A stretch of 64,000 nt of DNA from Bacillus sp. BP-3 (GCF_028401955.1 NZ_JAQOTJ010000002.1:1-64000); one strand, 5' to 3'; counted from the first letter of the stretch, positions 25,791 through 34,516 are shown. The notes: generated by a model from the letters alone, not told the origin. Numbers and translations: made by a program.

Positions 25791-25926
25791 CAACATAAAA
25801 AGCCACAATACTCTTAATAGAGTAATATGGCTTTTTATGTTGTTTGATTAGGTAACGGTTTTCTAATCAAACAATTACACAAAGTTATAAGATTACGAAT
25901 ACAAAAGTTGGTCAAGTAACTTTTGT
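25791..25926. promoter_or_regulatory. Three consecutive hairpins
   Basis: Hairpin 1: CAACATAAAAAGCCA / GGCTTTTTATGTTG (25791-25842), looking like a bidirectional terminator. Hairpin 2: TGTTTGATTAG / CTAATCAAACA (25841-25873), perfect 11 bp. Hairpin 3: ACAAAAGTT / AACTTTTGT (25901-25926). They fill much of the gap before the AtxA-like gene. They may be a terminator plus operators; role unknown. 25927-26205 shows no gene. Confidence 0.5.
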
Positions 25927-26205
25927 AATATAAGAATATCACTTCATAAAATGTTTAAAATTAGTATTTTTTCCTTTAATAACTGAAAAAAAAGAGCGTT
26001 TTTATTATTGTTTTTGTGAACAAAGTATTTATAGAGCACAAGTATACAAAAGAAATAAATAGAGATAGTGAGAAACGAAAACTAGATTAGAGATCATTCT
26101 ACTGTTATAGTAAAATTATCAATAGTTGATAAAAAATTCTAATACCTAACATTAATTAACAATAAATAAAAATAATGTGTGGTTTTAAAGAAAGGTAATA
26201 TATTC

Positions 26206-27624
26206 ATGCGTAGTTTTATTTATAGTTTAATAGAAGATAAAGCAATAAAAAGACAAATTTTTATATTAGAGGCTTTAAATAATGAGCAAAAATTTGTATC
26301 GTCTCAAAAGATTGCGGATCAACTACAGTGTTCAACGCGAACAATTAGGAATGATATTTCGCAATTAAAAAAGCAATTGCCCGAGAAGTGGAAAATTATT
26401 AGTGTGAAAACGAGAGGATACATTTTAATTAGACCGATGGAAGAGTCTGTATTATCAGTGGTTAATTCGTATTTGACAGAAAGTGTACTTTATAGAGTGA
26501 TGTTAGACATATTTCATAATAAGTATTACACATTAGAAAAATGGTCTCAAATTTTATATATGAATAAGTTAACTTTGAGAACTCATTTAAAAGATTATAA
26601 TAAAATTTTAAATGAAAGTGGGTTAACTATTAAATTTAGGGATCTTCAACTAGAAGGAGATGAAATCAATATAAGATATTACTATATTGCTTTCTTTTAC
26701 TTTATCCAACAATTTTCAGATCAACCTTCCATACCCATGGAATTAAGAAAAAAAGTTTTAGCGATTCTCTATCGTAACGAAGTTCCTGCGGATATTTTAT
26801 TATTACGCAGTATTGTTTTTGTTTTTATAAATCGATTTTTTAATAAACATTGCGTAACGAAAGAAATAAAAATCAAGCCTTTATACAGCCGTAAGCAGGC
26901 AAATTGTCTTAATGAAATTATTACAGAAATTGAGAATTGTTACAATATTGAATTTCCAAAATATGAAAGAGATGCACTGCAGTTATTTTTATTTTTTGGA
27001 TTAATAAATACAAGCTCACAGGGTGAGGTAGTACTTACATATTTGAGTGAATGTCATCAGGAGGTTTATAAAAAATTCATGAATCTCATTGATACCCTTT
27101 TAACACACAATCCATTACCGAGTGAACAGAAGGAAAAATTAAAAGCAGAAGTCATTCCGTATTTTTATAAGGTGTGTATTTCAAATGAACTTAATTTCTC
27201 AATTAGTCATATTTTTGATCCAATCCATTCTTCAGACAGTATTCTAATGCGAAATTATAAGGAAAATGTATCTTGCATTTCCAAGTGGAATGACACATAC
27301 AACGATAAACAATATACAAAAGATGAAATCAAATATATCGCATCTCATGCAACTGCCATTCTTAATTCAATCTGTAATGAAATAAACATTGTATTTATAT
27401 TCTCTGGGATAACCGTTGAAAAAAATCTTATTTATAGAAAGTTAAAACAAAGTTTGGGGGAAAATGTAAATATAGATAGGATACCAAATTATGATATGAA
27501 ATATGATTTTATTATTAGTAACTGTCATTTATCGGATACAAGGGCACCGGTTATTTATATTTCTCACATGTTGACTGCACATGAAATCGATTCTATAAAA
27601 AATCGGATTTTTGATTTAGATTAA
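26206..27624 (+). CDS. AtxA/AcpA-type PRD virulence-regulator homologue
   Basis: A 472-residue regulator with the layout of B. anthracis AtxA, AcpA and AcpB (475-483 residues). It has an N-terminal HTH (about 8-60, 'VSSQKIADQLQCSTRTIRNDI') followed by 'LPEKWKIISVKTRGYILIRP' (compare the AtxA segment 'PPSWNLLVQKGKGIYLKKP'), a second helical DNA-binding region, two PRD-like domains (about 160-385) and a C-terminal EIIB-like domain ('IVFIFSGITVEKNLIYRKL', 'YDFIISNCHL'). A His in 'IASHATAIL' lies where AtxA has its second PRD histidine. ATG at 26206 has AAAGAAAGG 10 bases upstream. Targets unknown; AtxA homologues sense carbon source or CO2. Confidence 0.8.
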   Translation: MRSFIYSLIEDKAIKRQIFILEALNNEQKFVSSQKIADQLQCSTRTIRNDISQLKKQLPEKWKIISVKTRGYILIRPMEESVLSVVNSYLTESVLYRVMLDIFHNKYYTLEKWSQILYMNKLTLRTHLKDYNKILNESGLTIKFRDLQLEGDEINIRYYYIAFFYFIQQFSDQPSIPMELRKKVLAILYRNEVPADILLLRSIVFVFINRFFNKHCVTKEIKIKPLYSRKQANCLNEIITEIENCYNIEFPKYERDALQLFLFFGLINTSSQGEVVLTYLSECHQEVYKKFMNLIDTLLTHNPLPSEQKEKLKAEVIPYFYKVCISNELNFSISHIFDPIHSSDSILMRNYKENVSCISKWNDTYNDKQYTKDEIKYIASHATAILNSICNEINIVFIFSGITVEKNLIYRKLKQSLGENVNIDRIPNYDMKYDFIISNCHLSDTRAPVIYISHMLTAHEIDSIKNRIFDLD

Positions 27625-28066
27625 AGAATGTTTTAAGTATGAGGATAGGCACTTGAATATAGAAGGACGTTTTTGTAAAAAAGTAAATCAAGATGCAAAG
27701 CAACCCCAGAAATTTTGATTTGAACAAGGTTTCTTGGGTTGTTCGTAGTTCATTTTGCTTGGAGATTTCAATTTATAACAATATAGGGGATGCTTGGTGG
27801 GATAGATTGAACAGGGCTGAGAAGAGATTTATATGATGAAGTTGCAAATCTGGAAGGATTTTGATTATAACTAGTAATAAATTAATAAATGAATATATTG
27901 ATTATCACTAGTAAGAAAAGTATAATAATGGTAGAGATGTAATGAAAGGGGAATTGAGATTCTACATGTGGCAAATCTTGTAATGATTAGAAAATAAAAT
28001 GAATAGCGTGCTTTTCCTATACATATAAAGGGTGGAGTCTGTCTATTTATTGAAGATAATCATACA
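27625..28066. other. Intergenic region
   Basis: No gene seen. A terminator lies at 27700-27743. Two possible promoter-like AT patches (around 27920 and 28010) precede the structured leader of the SDR gene. Confidence 0.4.
27700..27743 (+). terminator. Terminator of AtxA-like gene
   Basis: CAACCCCAGAAA / TTTCTTGGGTTG stem (one mismatch) with a 17-base loop. Confidence 0.6.
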
Positions 28067-28203
28067 AGGGACGCATATGGTGTGGAGTGATCATTCCATT
28101 TACTAGGCGGATACCTGTGTGTATCGGCTTTTATTTGTGATGAGAATTATACATCTCTACTTATACATATCATCGTGTCCCTATTTAATAGGGGGAATAT
28201 GAA
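28067..28203 (+). promoter_or_regulatory. Riboswitch-like structured leader
   Basis: A closing stem P1 pairs AGGGACGC (28067-28074) with GTGTCCCT (28175-28182), eight pairs including one G-U. Inside are three hairpins: TGGAGT/ATTCCA with loop GATC (28083-28098), GGATAC.. with GATAC/GTATC (28107-28128) and GATG/CATC (28139-28155). The 3' strand of P1 can instead pair with the ribosome site: CCCTA (28179-28183) with TAGGG (28189-28193), hiding GGGGGA of the SDR gene. The two pairings exclude each other, the arrangement of a translational ON switch. I do not recognise it as a known riboswitch class. Confidence 0.5.
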
Positions 28204-28959
28204 ATGACGCATGTACAAAATAAAGTTGCGCTTATAACAGGAGTAAGTAGTCCAAGAGGGATTGGGGCTGCTATATGCCGCGAATTAGCTTTTCAAGGTA
28301 TTGATATTTTCTTTACGCATTGGCAGTCTGAGGCTAGTTGGCCAGAGACATTTCAAAAAGAGATTTTGGAATTAGGAGTTCGCTGTGACAGTTTAGAAAT
28401 GGACTTGTCAGATGCAAATGCTGCCTTTACAATCATGGATACTGTTTCAAAGCAGTTTGGTCCTCTTTTGATTTTAGTGAATAACGCAGCATATTCAACG
28501 GAAGATGGATATGCAAAGTTGGATGCTCATATACTTGATAATCATTATGCTGTTAATATGAGAGCAACTTTTCTTCTTTGTGTGGAATTCGCTCGTCGCT
28601 TTGAGCAAGCGGATTTAGATGGTGGAAGAATTATTAATATGACATCTGGACAAGAACTAGGACCAATGATTGGGGAATTAGCCTATGCTGCAACGAAAGG
28701 AGCGATTGCCGCTTTTACGAAGTCGTTATCAGCAGAAGTTGCTCATTTAGGAATTACAGTTAACGCGGTAAACCCAGGACCAACAGATTCAACGTGGATG
28801 ACGGATGAAATTAGAAAGCATCTGTTGCCTAAATTTTTAATGGGACGCATTGGCACGCCGGAAGATGCAGCGCGCCTCGTGGCTTTTCTCGCTAGTGATG
28901 ATGCGAAGTGGATCACGGGTCAAGTGATGAACTCAGAAGGTGGATTTTTACGAAGTTAA
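28204..28959 (+). CDS. SDR family oxidoreductase
   Basis: A 251-residue short-chain dehydrogenase/reductase. The coenzyme motif is 'GVSSPRGIGAAICREL' near residue 13, followed by 'NNAAYS' near residue 93. The catalytic Tyr161 and Lys165 lie in 'YAATKGAIAAFTKS', with Ser in 'NMTSGQ'. The end 'WITGQVMNSEGGFLRS' is like FabG (3-oxoacyl-ACP reductase) and antibiotic-modifying SDRs. The substrate is unknown. It is translated from GGGGGA, which lies in the switchable hairpin of the leader RNA. Transcribed alone, with a terminator after it. Confidence 0.9.
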   Translation: MTHVQNKVALITGVSSPRGIGAAICRELAFQGIDIFFTHWQSEASWPETFQKEILELGVRCDSLEMDLSDANAAFTIMDTVSKQFGPLLILVNNAAYSTEDGYAKLDAHILDNHYAVNMRATFLLCVEFARRFEQADLDGGRIINMTSGQELGPMIGELAYAATKGAIAAFTKSLSAEVAHLGITVNAVNPGPTDSTWMTDEIRKHLLPKFLMGRIGTPEDAARLVAFLASDDAKWITGQVMNSEGGFLRS

Positions 28960-28988
28960 TAGAAGTAGTTGTTGAGTATATAATAAAA

Positions 28989-29042
28989 GAAACCTGTATC
29001 GTGGGATTACTGAGTAATCATTGATACAGGTTTTCGTTTTAT
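28989..29042 (+). terminator. Rho-independent terminator
   Basis: GAAACCTGTATC / GATACAGGTTTT stem followed by T-rich sequence after the SDR gene. Confidence 0.7.
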
Positions 29043-29182
29043 AAGTAGGTTGTTATGTTTACGAATCATAAAGTTGTTTCTGTACACAAAAAAATTACTA
29101 TTCTCCCATTTTTTCTAAATCGATGAGAGAATAGTGATTTTGAAACTTATTTACATGAACAACTGAAATCTCTCGTTACTTA

Positions 29183-29812
29183 TCATGGATTCGTCGTGAT
29201 TTGAATTGCTGAAGCTCTATCATTCCAAAACGCATCCATATTAGCAGTTTTACCATACCACTCATAATGTCTAAACATGACTCCTTGGCCATATCCCTGA
29301 GATGAAGTATGTTCCCACAGCGTTGTTGCGTAGCTTGCAGAAGGTGACGCTGTACTTAAGGAGGAAATTCTGTCATTCCAGCTAGAAGATAAGTTTGTAA
29401 ATCCACTGCTCCAATAAATATACTGTCCGCCTTTATTTGCATGCTCATAGAAATCGGTACTTCCAGGACCGCTTCCTAGAGGCTTGATTACATTTTCATG
29501 TTGAGGTTGTGTTGTATTTTTAAAGCTGTGCTTATCTTTTTCAATAAAAGCATCCAAAGCTTCTTTGCTCGTAAAACCATATGCTAACCAATCTCCCTTG
29601 TCATTCTGTTTAGGTAAAACTATGGTTACTTTTATGTCTTTGTTAGATAGGTTATTCACTTTAGTCAGGGTGTCCACATTCTTTTCATCTACAGTTACGT
29701 AGTCGAACGATTTAATCGTATAATCTTTTTCTGTACTTGCTGATACTGTTCCCAATCCTCCAGTTATTGCAAAACCAGCTGCTAATGCTCCTACTACTAA
29801 CTTCTTGAACAT
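29183..29812 (-). CDS. Secreted beta/gamma-crystallin-like protein
   Basis: A 209-residue exported protein: signal peptide about 1-26 ('VSASTEKD' cleavage region), a spacer domain (about 27-105), and a C-terminal pair of Greek-key-like motifs (about 120-205). The two motifs end in 'WNDRISSL' and 'WNDRASAI', which match the N/D-D-x-x-S-S calcium-binding signature of beta/gamma-crystallins; 'YIYWSSGFTNLSS' opens the first. Such folds occur in secreted bacterial calcium-binding proteins and metalloprotease inhibitors (SMPI). Its role here is unknown; inhibitor or surface structural function are both possible. Ribosome site AGAGGAGATGG. Confidence 0.75.
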   Translation of the reverse strand: MFKKLVVGALAAGFAITGGLGTVSASTEKDYTIKSFDYVTVDEKNVDTLTKVNNLSNKDIKVTIVLPKQNDKGDWLAYGFTSKEALDAFIEKDKHSFKNTTQPQHENVIKPLGSGPGSTDFYEHANKGGQYIYWSSGFTNLSSSWNDRISSLSTASPSASYATTLWEHTSSQGYGQGVMFRHYEWYGKTANMDAFWNDRASAIQITTNP

Positions 29813-30565
29813 ACAACCATCTCCTCTTTGCTTGGATTTTTTTGGTACAACTAAAATGTATATTGATTTTTGAGTTTTGTAAATATTATGAATTTTTAGA
29901 AATAAAAAACAGAATATTTGATGTTTTCTATTTAATTTTTAGAAAAAAATCGTATTGTTAGAAGTGTTATGATGAAATTGGTGGTCTTTTTTTGTATTTC
30001 ATTTCGCATCAGAACAAGGTAGTAGCTGCCACTTCCTTAAGGGCGAAAAAGCTTCTAACACAAAGGAGGATTTTTCTAATTGGGGTCACTTTACATGCCT
30101 ATCAACCTAAGGTGTTGAAGTATCCCAAAAACGAAAGTTTTATTCTTTCATAGTTATCCATAGGAATTTAGTTCATTTTTTTCGTTTTGGAGAAGAATGT
30201 GTTTTTTAACTTAATAGCGATGGAGCGGTACCCTAACTCTAAAATCAATCTTTATTGTATATTTGGGGGTTACTTGATGTTTATGTAAACTTCATTTGCT
30301 ATGATTTAATTTTTGGTTCCTTGTTTTCAATATGTTGTTATAAATTTTATAAGCGCTATAGCCTAATAAGCCTCCGCTTGTTTTTAATATGAGATCATCT
30401 ACATCAAAATTTCCTTAAATAAAATAAAACATAAACTTTCCAAAAGGGAAATTTATGCTTTACGTCACATTGTTCTTTGTTCAACTAACGGGTGCTTTAG
30501 TATAACAAGGGTTTCAAAATAATCAAACTTTATTACAAATCTACAATGAGTATAATATAGGCAAA
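29813..30565. other. Intergenic region with element scars
   Basis: No gene. It includes the promoter of the crystallin-like gene (minus strand), a probable IS end (about 30000-30265, listed separately), and a hairpin at 30430-30458 (CATAAACTTTCC / GGAAATTTATG) whose minus-strand side is followed by T-rich sequence. Confidence 0.5.
30000..30265. mobile_element. Remnant of an IS231-like end
   Basis: At 30094-30113 CATGCCTATCAACCTAAGG resembles the terminal inverted repeat I recall for IS231 (CATGCCCATCAACTTAAG). It is followed by non-coding sequence with CAAAAACGAAAG and TTTCGTTTTGGAG, like the untranslated end of such elements. No transposase coding is left. The assignment is from memory and not tested. 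Confidence 0.4.
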
Positions 30566-30616
30566 AATAAAAACAGCTTATTTTCACTCCCTTTGGTTTC
30601 AAATAAGCTGTTTTCC
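30566..30616 (-). terminator. Terminator of D,D-carboxypeptidase gene
   Basis: AAAACAGCTTATTT / AAATAAGCTGTTTT perfect 14-bp stem, with T tail on the minus strand. Confidence 0.8.
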
Positions 30617-30635
30617 TCTATAATTATTTCTTTCC

Positions 30636-31616
30636 CTACTTAACAATCTGGAATCCATAAGACATTAGTTTATTAGTTTCTGTAAAACGTTTCGTTTGAC
30701 TTGTCGTTCCCATAACAACCGTGATAAGTCGTTTATCTCCTTGTTTCGCAGTCCCTGTAAAACAATATCCAGCACTATCAGTAAAGCCAGTTTTCAGTCC
30801 GTCTATTCCTTCTATATAAAGCTCTTTATTCGCTGCATTCAACATTTCATTTGTACTTGTAACAACTGTATTTTTAAATGCTAATTGACTCTGGGGTAAA
30901 TGTGTTACTTCTAATATTTCTGGGTAATCTTTAATAAGATTGTATGCCAATTTTGCTACGTCAGCTGCTGGCATCTTTGTTTCACTTCCATCGGACTCTT
31001 GCAAACCAGAAGCATTTGCGAACTTGGTTTTATCTGAGAGTTTTAATTCCTTCGCCTTTTGATTCATAAGTTGAATGAAATTTTGCTCCGTCTTTGCTAC
31101 ATGTTCAGCCAAAGCAACTGCCGAATTATTAGCAGATTGAATCATTAAAGCGTGGAATAAGTCTTTCACTGTTAATGTATCATTCATTTGCACTGGAATT
31201 CTAGAACCTTCTGTTTGTACTGATTTTGCACTTATTTGCACCGAATCTTCCCAATGGACTTTTCCTGTATGTATATTTTCTAAAAGAAGATATGCTGTCA
31301 TCATTTTCGACATACTTGCCGGAGCAAAGGTTTCAGTCTCATTGTTTTTATAAATAACTTCTCCATCACTTGCATCAATAATCATCGCTGCTTTTGCTTC
31401 TACTACTGGTACATACTTTTGTGGAATTACCTTTTCAGATAGCCCTGTCTTTGGTAATTCTGCTACTTGTAGAGGGGAACCATCTGTTATCATTTTTTCC
31501 TTTGCTTTTACAACATTGGTATCTTCCTTCTCTAGGCTCTCATGAAAAAAGAACCAACATATACCCAAAATAATAGCGCATAGTATGGTTACTTTTCCCC
31601 ACTTTAACCTTTTCAT
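30636..31616 (-). CDS. D-alanyl-D-alanine carboxypeptidase
   Basis: A 326-residue penicillin-binding protein of the S11 family (DacA/DacF type), which trims the terminal D-Ala from peptidoglycan stem peptides outside the membrane. The three active-site motifs are present: SxxK in 'ASMSKMMTAY', SxN in 'QSANNSAV' and KTG in 'GLKTGFTD'. An N-terminal hydrophobic stretch (about 8-26) anchors or exports it. It ends soon after the catalytic domain and lacks the C-terminal beta domain and amphipathic anchor of PBP5. ATG at 31616 has AAAGGAG upstream; the longer frame to 31664 has no ribosome site. Confidence 0.92.
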   Translation of the reverse strand: MKRLKWGKVTILCAIILGICWFFFHESLEKEDTNVVKAKEKMITDGSPLQVAELPKTGLSEKVIPQKYVPVVEAKAAMIIDASDGEVIYKNNETETFAPASMSKMMTAYLLLENIHTGKVHWEDSVQISAKSVQTEGSRIPVQMNDTLTVKDLFHALMIQSANNSAVALAEHVAKTEQNFIQLMNQKAKELKLSDKTKFANASGLQESDGSETKMPAADVAKLAYNLIKDYPEILEVTHLPQSQLAFKNTVVTSTNEMLNAANKELYIEGIDGLKTGFTDSAGYCFTGTAKQGDKRLITVVMGTTSQTKRFTETNKLMSYGFQIVK

Positions 31617-31689
31617 CACCAAAACTCCTTTTAATCTACCTATTATAATTTCAAATTTAACCATAACAACAATATCTTTACATCGTCAA

Positions 31690-32270
31690 GGTCAAATAAG
31701 AAAGGAACCCTCTACTAAAACTGTTATTTCAAGATTACTTGTTAATCACATGTTAAGATTTCGATTTGCACCTAGAATTAAAACGTTTAGTAAAAATAAA
31801 ATTTATACTTTTGATAAGCCCGCAAAACAGCCACAGCTTGTATTTATGATTGGTAGAACAATTCATGTGATGAAAATAAAAGAAAACTGGGATGATTTAT
31901 TGCGATTGATCAGTTCTATTCGCAATGGTACGGCAACAGCGTTTTTTATTCTAAAAAAACTTGCGGCGTATCCACGGCAAAACAGCTTATCTGTAGCTTT
32001 ACGTGAAATAGGAAGCATTGAAAGAACTTTATATACGTTAGAATGGCTGCAGAGTCCTGAACTCAGAAGACGTGTACATGTTAGTTTAAATAAAGGAGAA
32101 GCAAAACATGCCCTTGCTCGAGCTGTATTTTTTAATCGATTAGGAGAAATTCGTGATTGTTCTTATGGGGATTAACTACATAGAGCAAGTGGTTTGCAAC
32201 TTCTCATTTCAGCTATTGTGGAATATAGAGTATATATCCCATGCTGTTGATGCTTTGCGTGCAAAAGGGG
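31690..32270 (+). pseudogene. Tn3-family transposase, C-terminal remnant
   Basis: The frame reads 'HMLRFRFAPRIKTFSKNKIY', 'ENWDDLLRLISSIRNGTATA' and 'LRRRVHVSLNKGEAKHALAR', the conserved DDE C-terminal part of Tn3 transposases (normally about 990 residues). Only about 190 residues remain. A stop at 32173 interrupts 'SYGD-LHRASGLQLLISAIV', and a frameshift near 32219 follows before 'WNIEYISHAVDALRAKG'. The upstream part, terminal repeats and resolvase are missing. It lies head to head with the carboxypeptidase gene and is a clear scar of a past transposon. Confidence 0.85.
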
Positions 32271-32323
32271 TGCATCGAACAACATTTTATAAACATTTTG
32301 AAGATAAAGGTGCATTGTCATAA
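32270..32323 (+). pseudogene. TetR regulator HTH scrap
   Basis: In frame with the shifted end of the Tn3 remnant, it reads 'VHRTTFYKHFEDKGALS' and stops. This is the end of a TetR-type helix-turn-helix ('TTFYKHFEDK'). The rest of the regulator is missing. The junction is consistent with the transposon end lying inside a former tetR gene. Confidence 0.65.
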
Positions 32324-32411
32324 ATAATTATATTCATTTAACGAGTAAAATGAGCCAACAGCAAGTGTTATAAAAGTGAAAGAGTGATTGTCGCTGAGTC
32401 AAACCATCTCG

Positions 32412-32678
32412 TTTACGAATACAGTATTATCATGGTACAATATGGATATTGACGACGGAAAGGATGATGGGTGGACGATGATTAACTAATCTTATTTTTA
32501 CATGTTGAAATTTGATATTTCAATTTATAAAAAATAGGATTAGTCTGCCCATTTTCATAAGAACGTATTGCTATTTCATACAATAGCTTATTTGGGTATA
32601 AATCATATAACGACTAATCCTGCCAAATATCATTGGGAGGATTTTTTTGTTCTCCTTTTATAGAAAGGGATGGATAGT
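32412..32678 (+). promoter_or_regulatory. Attenuator leader of ABC-F gene
   Basis: A promoter TTTACG-N18-TACAAT (32412-32441) is followed by a tiny frame (ATGATTAACTAA at 32478-32489, or MMGGR from 32464). Hairpin 1 pairs TAATCTTATTTTT with AAAAATAGGATTA (32488-32542). A terminator AATCCTGCC / GGGAGGATT plus seven T spans 32617-32648. The segment AGGATTAGTC (32536-32545) can also pair with GACTAATCCT (32612-32621), breaking the terminator. This is the layout of drug-induced attenuation known for ABC-F genes such as vmlR. Confidence 0.65.
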
Positions 32679-34307
32679 ATGAAGGAACTTTTAAAACTAA
32701 AAGATGTTTATGTGGAAATAATGGAACATACCTTATTAGAACAAATGAATGTTACCGTGAAACAAGGAGATATTATCGGGGTTATAGGGAGAAACGGTGC
32801 TGGAAAATCAACTGTTCTACAGTTGATAAATGGAAAAATAGAACCAACAAAAGGGCAATTGGAATGGCAACAGACGAACGTAACGATGGCATATGTTGAA
32901 CAAGAAAAAGAGACATTTATATCTAAGGAAGTAACAACAGTAGAAGCGGAACTTCTTGCAAAATGGGGTGTGCCAACAAACGATTTTCAAACGTTAAGCG
33001 GTGGCGAAAAACTGAAACTTCGACTTGCGGAAGGATTTGCGCAAAATCCAACCCTTCTCATGTTAGATGAACCGACAAATCATTTAGATGAAAATAGTAC
33101 AGAATTTCTGATCGAACAGATAAAAAGCTATAGTGGAACGATCATCGTTGTATCACATGATCGGTATTTCTTAGATGCTGTTGCAACGAAAATTTGGTCG
33201 ATAGAAGATAGAAAGTTAATTGAGCATAAAGGGAATTACACGAGTTATATGAAATTTCGAGAACAAAAAAGGCTTACGCAGCAGCGCGAATATGAAAAGC
33301 AACAAAAAAACATTGAACGTATAGAATCGCAAATAAAAGAATTAACATCATGGTCGCAAAAAGCACATGCACAGTCAACAAAAAAAGAGGGATTTAAAGA
33401 ATACTATCGTGTTAAGGCAAAGCGAACGGATGCACAGGTGAAGTCAAAACAAAAACGTCTGGAAAAAGAGCTTGAAAAAACGAAAATAGAGCGTGTTAAG
33501 CCAGATCCAACTGTAGAGTTTTCCATTCAAGCAAATAAAAAGGTAGGAAAGCGTTTTTTAGAAGTGAAACAATTGAAAAAATGTTTTGAGGGACGAACAT
33601 TATTTGAGAAAGTTAATTTTACAATTCAACATGGTGAGAAAATTGCAATAGTTGGTCCTAATGGTTGCGGGAAAACAACATTATTGAAGATGATTATGGG
33701 ACATGAAACAGCCCGAGGAGAAGTATGGATTTCACCATCTGCAAATATTGGTTATTTAACACAAGAAGTATTTGATTTACCACTTGAAAAAACACCAGAA
33801 CAATTATTTTATAAAGAGACTTTTGAAGAAAGAGGAAAAGTCCAAAATTTAATGAAACATTTAGGATTTACATCTTCACAATGGAAAGAGCCAATTCAGC
33901 ATATGAGTATGGGTGAACGTGTAAAATGTAAGCTCATGAAGTATATCTTAGATGAAAAAGATGTATTAATTTTAGATGAACCGACCAATCATCTTGACTT
34001 ACCTTCGCGCGAACAGCTTGAAACTACATTAGCACAATATAATGGCACATTGCTTATTGTTTCGCATGATCGGTACTTCCTTGAAAAAACGACTAACAGT
34101 AAACTAGTGTTTTCAAACAATAGCATACAAAAGCAATTGGAAGAACCATCTCAAACAAGAGATAATCTCACTGAAATACGTTTAAAGCTTGAAACAGAAA
34201 GACAAGAAGTTTTAGGGAAACTCAGCTTTTTAACTCCTAAAGATGAAGCATACATGGAACTTGATAAAAGATTCAACGAACTTACAAAGCAAATAAAGGA
34301 GCTTTAA
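32679..34307 (+). CDS. ABC-F ribosomal protection protein
   Basis: A 542-residue ABC-F ATPase with two ATP-binding domains and no membrane part. Domain 1: Walker A 'GRNGAGKST', signature 'LSGGEKLKL', 'LLMLDEPTNHLD'. Domain 2: Walker A 'GPNGCGKTT', signature 'MSMGERVKC', 'VLILDEPTNHLD'. The Lys/Glu-rich linker (about 190-275) is the antibiotic-resistance domain that reaches into the ribosome. The length matches VmlR (about 547), which frees ribosomes from lincosamides and streptogramin A; the actual drug range here is unknown. ATG at 32679 has AAAGGG 9 bases upstream. The leader suggests induction by ribosome-targeting drugs. Confidence 0.92.
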   Translation: MKELLKLKDVYVEIMEHTLLEQMNVTVKQGDIIGVIGRNGAGKSTVLQLINGKIEPTKGQLEWQQTNVTMAYVEQEKETFISKEVTTVEAELLAKWGVPTNDFQTLSGGEKLKLRLAEGFAQNPTLLMLDEPTNHLDENSTEFLIEQIKSYSGTIIVVSHDRYFLDAVATKIWSIEDRKLIEHKGNYTSYMKFREQKRLTQQREYEKQQKNIERIESQIKELTSWSQKAHAQSTKKEGFKEYYRVKAKRTDAQVKSKQKRLEKELEKTKIERVKPDPTVEFSIQANKKVGKRFLEVKQLKKCFEGRTLFEKVNFTIQHGEKIAIVGPNGCGKTTLLKMIMGHETARGEVWISPSANIGYLTQEVFDLPLEKTPEQLFYKETFEERGKVQNLMKHLGFTSSQWKEPIQHMSMGERVKCKLMKYILDEKDVLILDEPTNHLDLPSREQLETTLAQYNGTLLIVSHDRYFLEKTTNSKLVFSNNSIQKQLEEPSQTRDNLTEIRLKLETERQEVLGKLSFLTPKDEAYMELDKRFNELTKQIKEL

Positions 34308-34342
34308 TTGAAAGTACTTGTATAAGAATGTATGAATTGCTT

Positions 34343-34401
34343 AGAAAAAAGAAAAGCTGATTTTCCTTAGTTTAGAGGAACTCCGCTTTTCTTTTTTTGT
34401 T
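34343..34401 (+). terminator. Rho-independent terminator
   Basis: AAAGAAAAGC / GCTTTTCTTT outer stem with further pairing inside and T run; ends the ABC-F gene. Confidence 0.7.
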
Positions 34402-34420
34402 TACTTAGTCTACAAAATTT

Positions 34421-34516
34421 ATCCCACTATTACTGCCCGTAAAAGCCTGATTGGTGAGGGCTGATAATCAGTGGGGGATGAAGAAATCCCCCACATTGAT
34501 TAAAGTTTCACTTTAT
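34421..34516. repeat. Dispersed repeat family A, full-length copy
   Basis: The clearest copy in the window: CCCACTATTACTGCCCGTAA, AAGCCTGATTGGTGAGGGCT, then CAGTGGGGGAT / ATCCCCCACATTG and TGATTAAAGTTTCACTTTAT. It contains a strong GGGGGAT/ATCCCCC hairpin. Confidence 0.7.

Noticed and set aside
28067-28203. T-box or known metabolite riboswitch upstream of the SDR gene
   Set aside because: No T-box word (AGGGTGGNACCGCG) and no conserved core of SAM, TPP, FMN, lysine or purine riboswitches could be seen, so only a generic switch-like leader is claimed.
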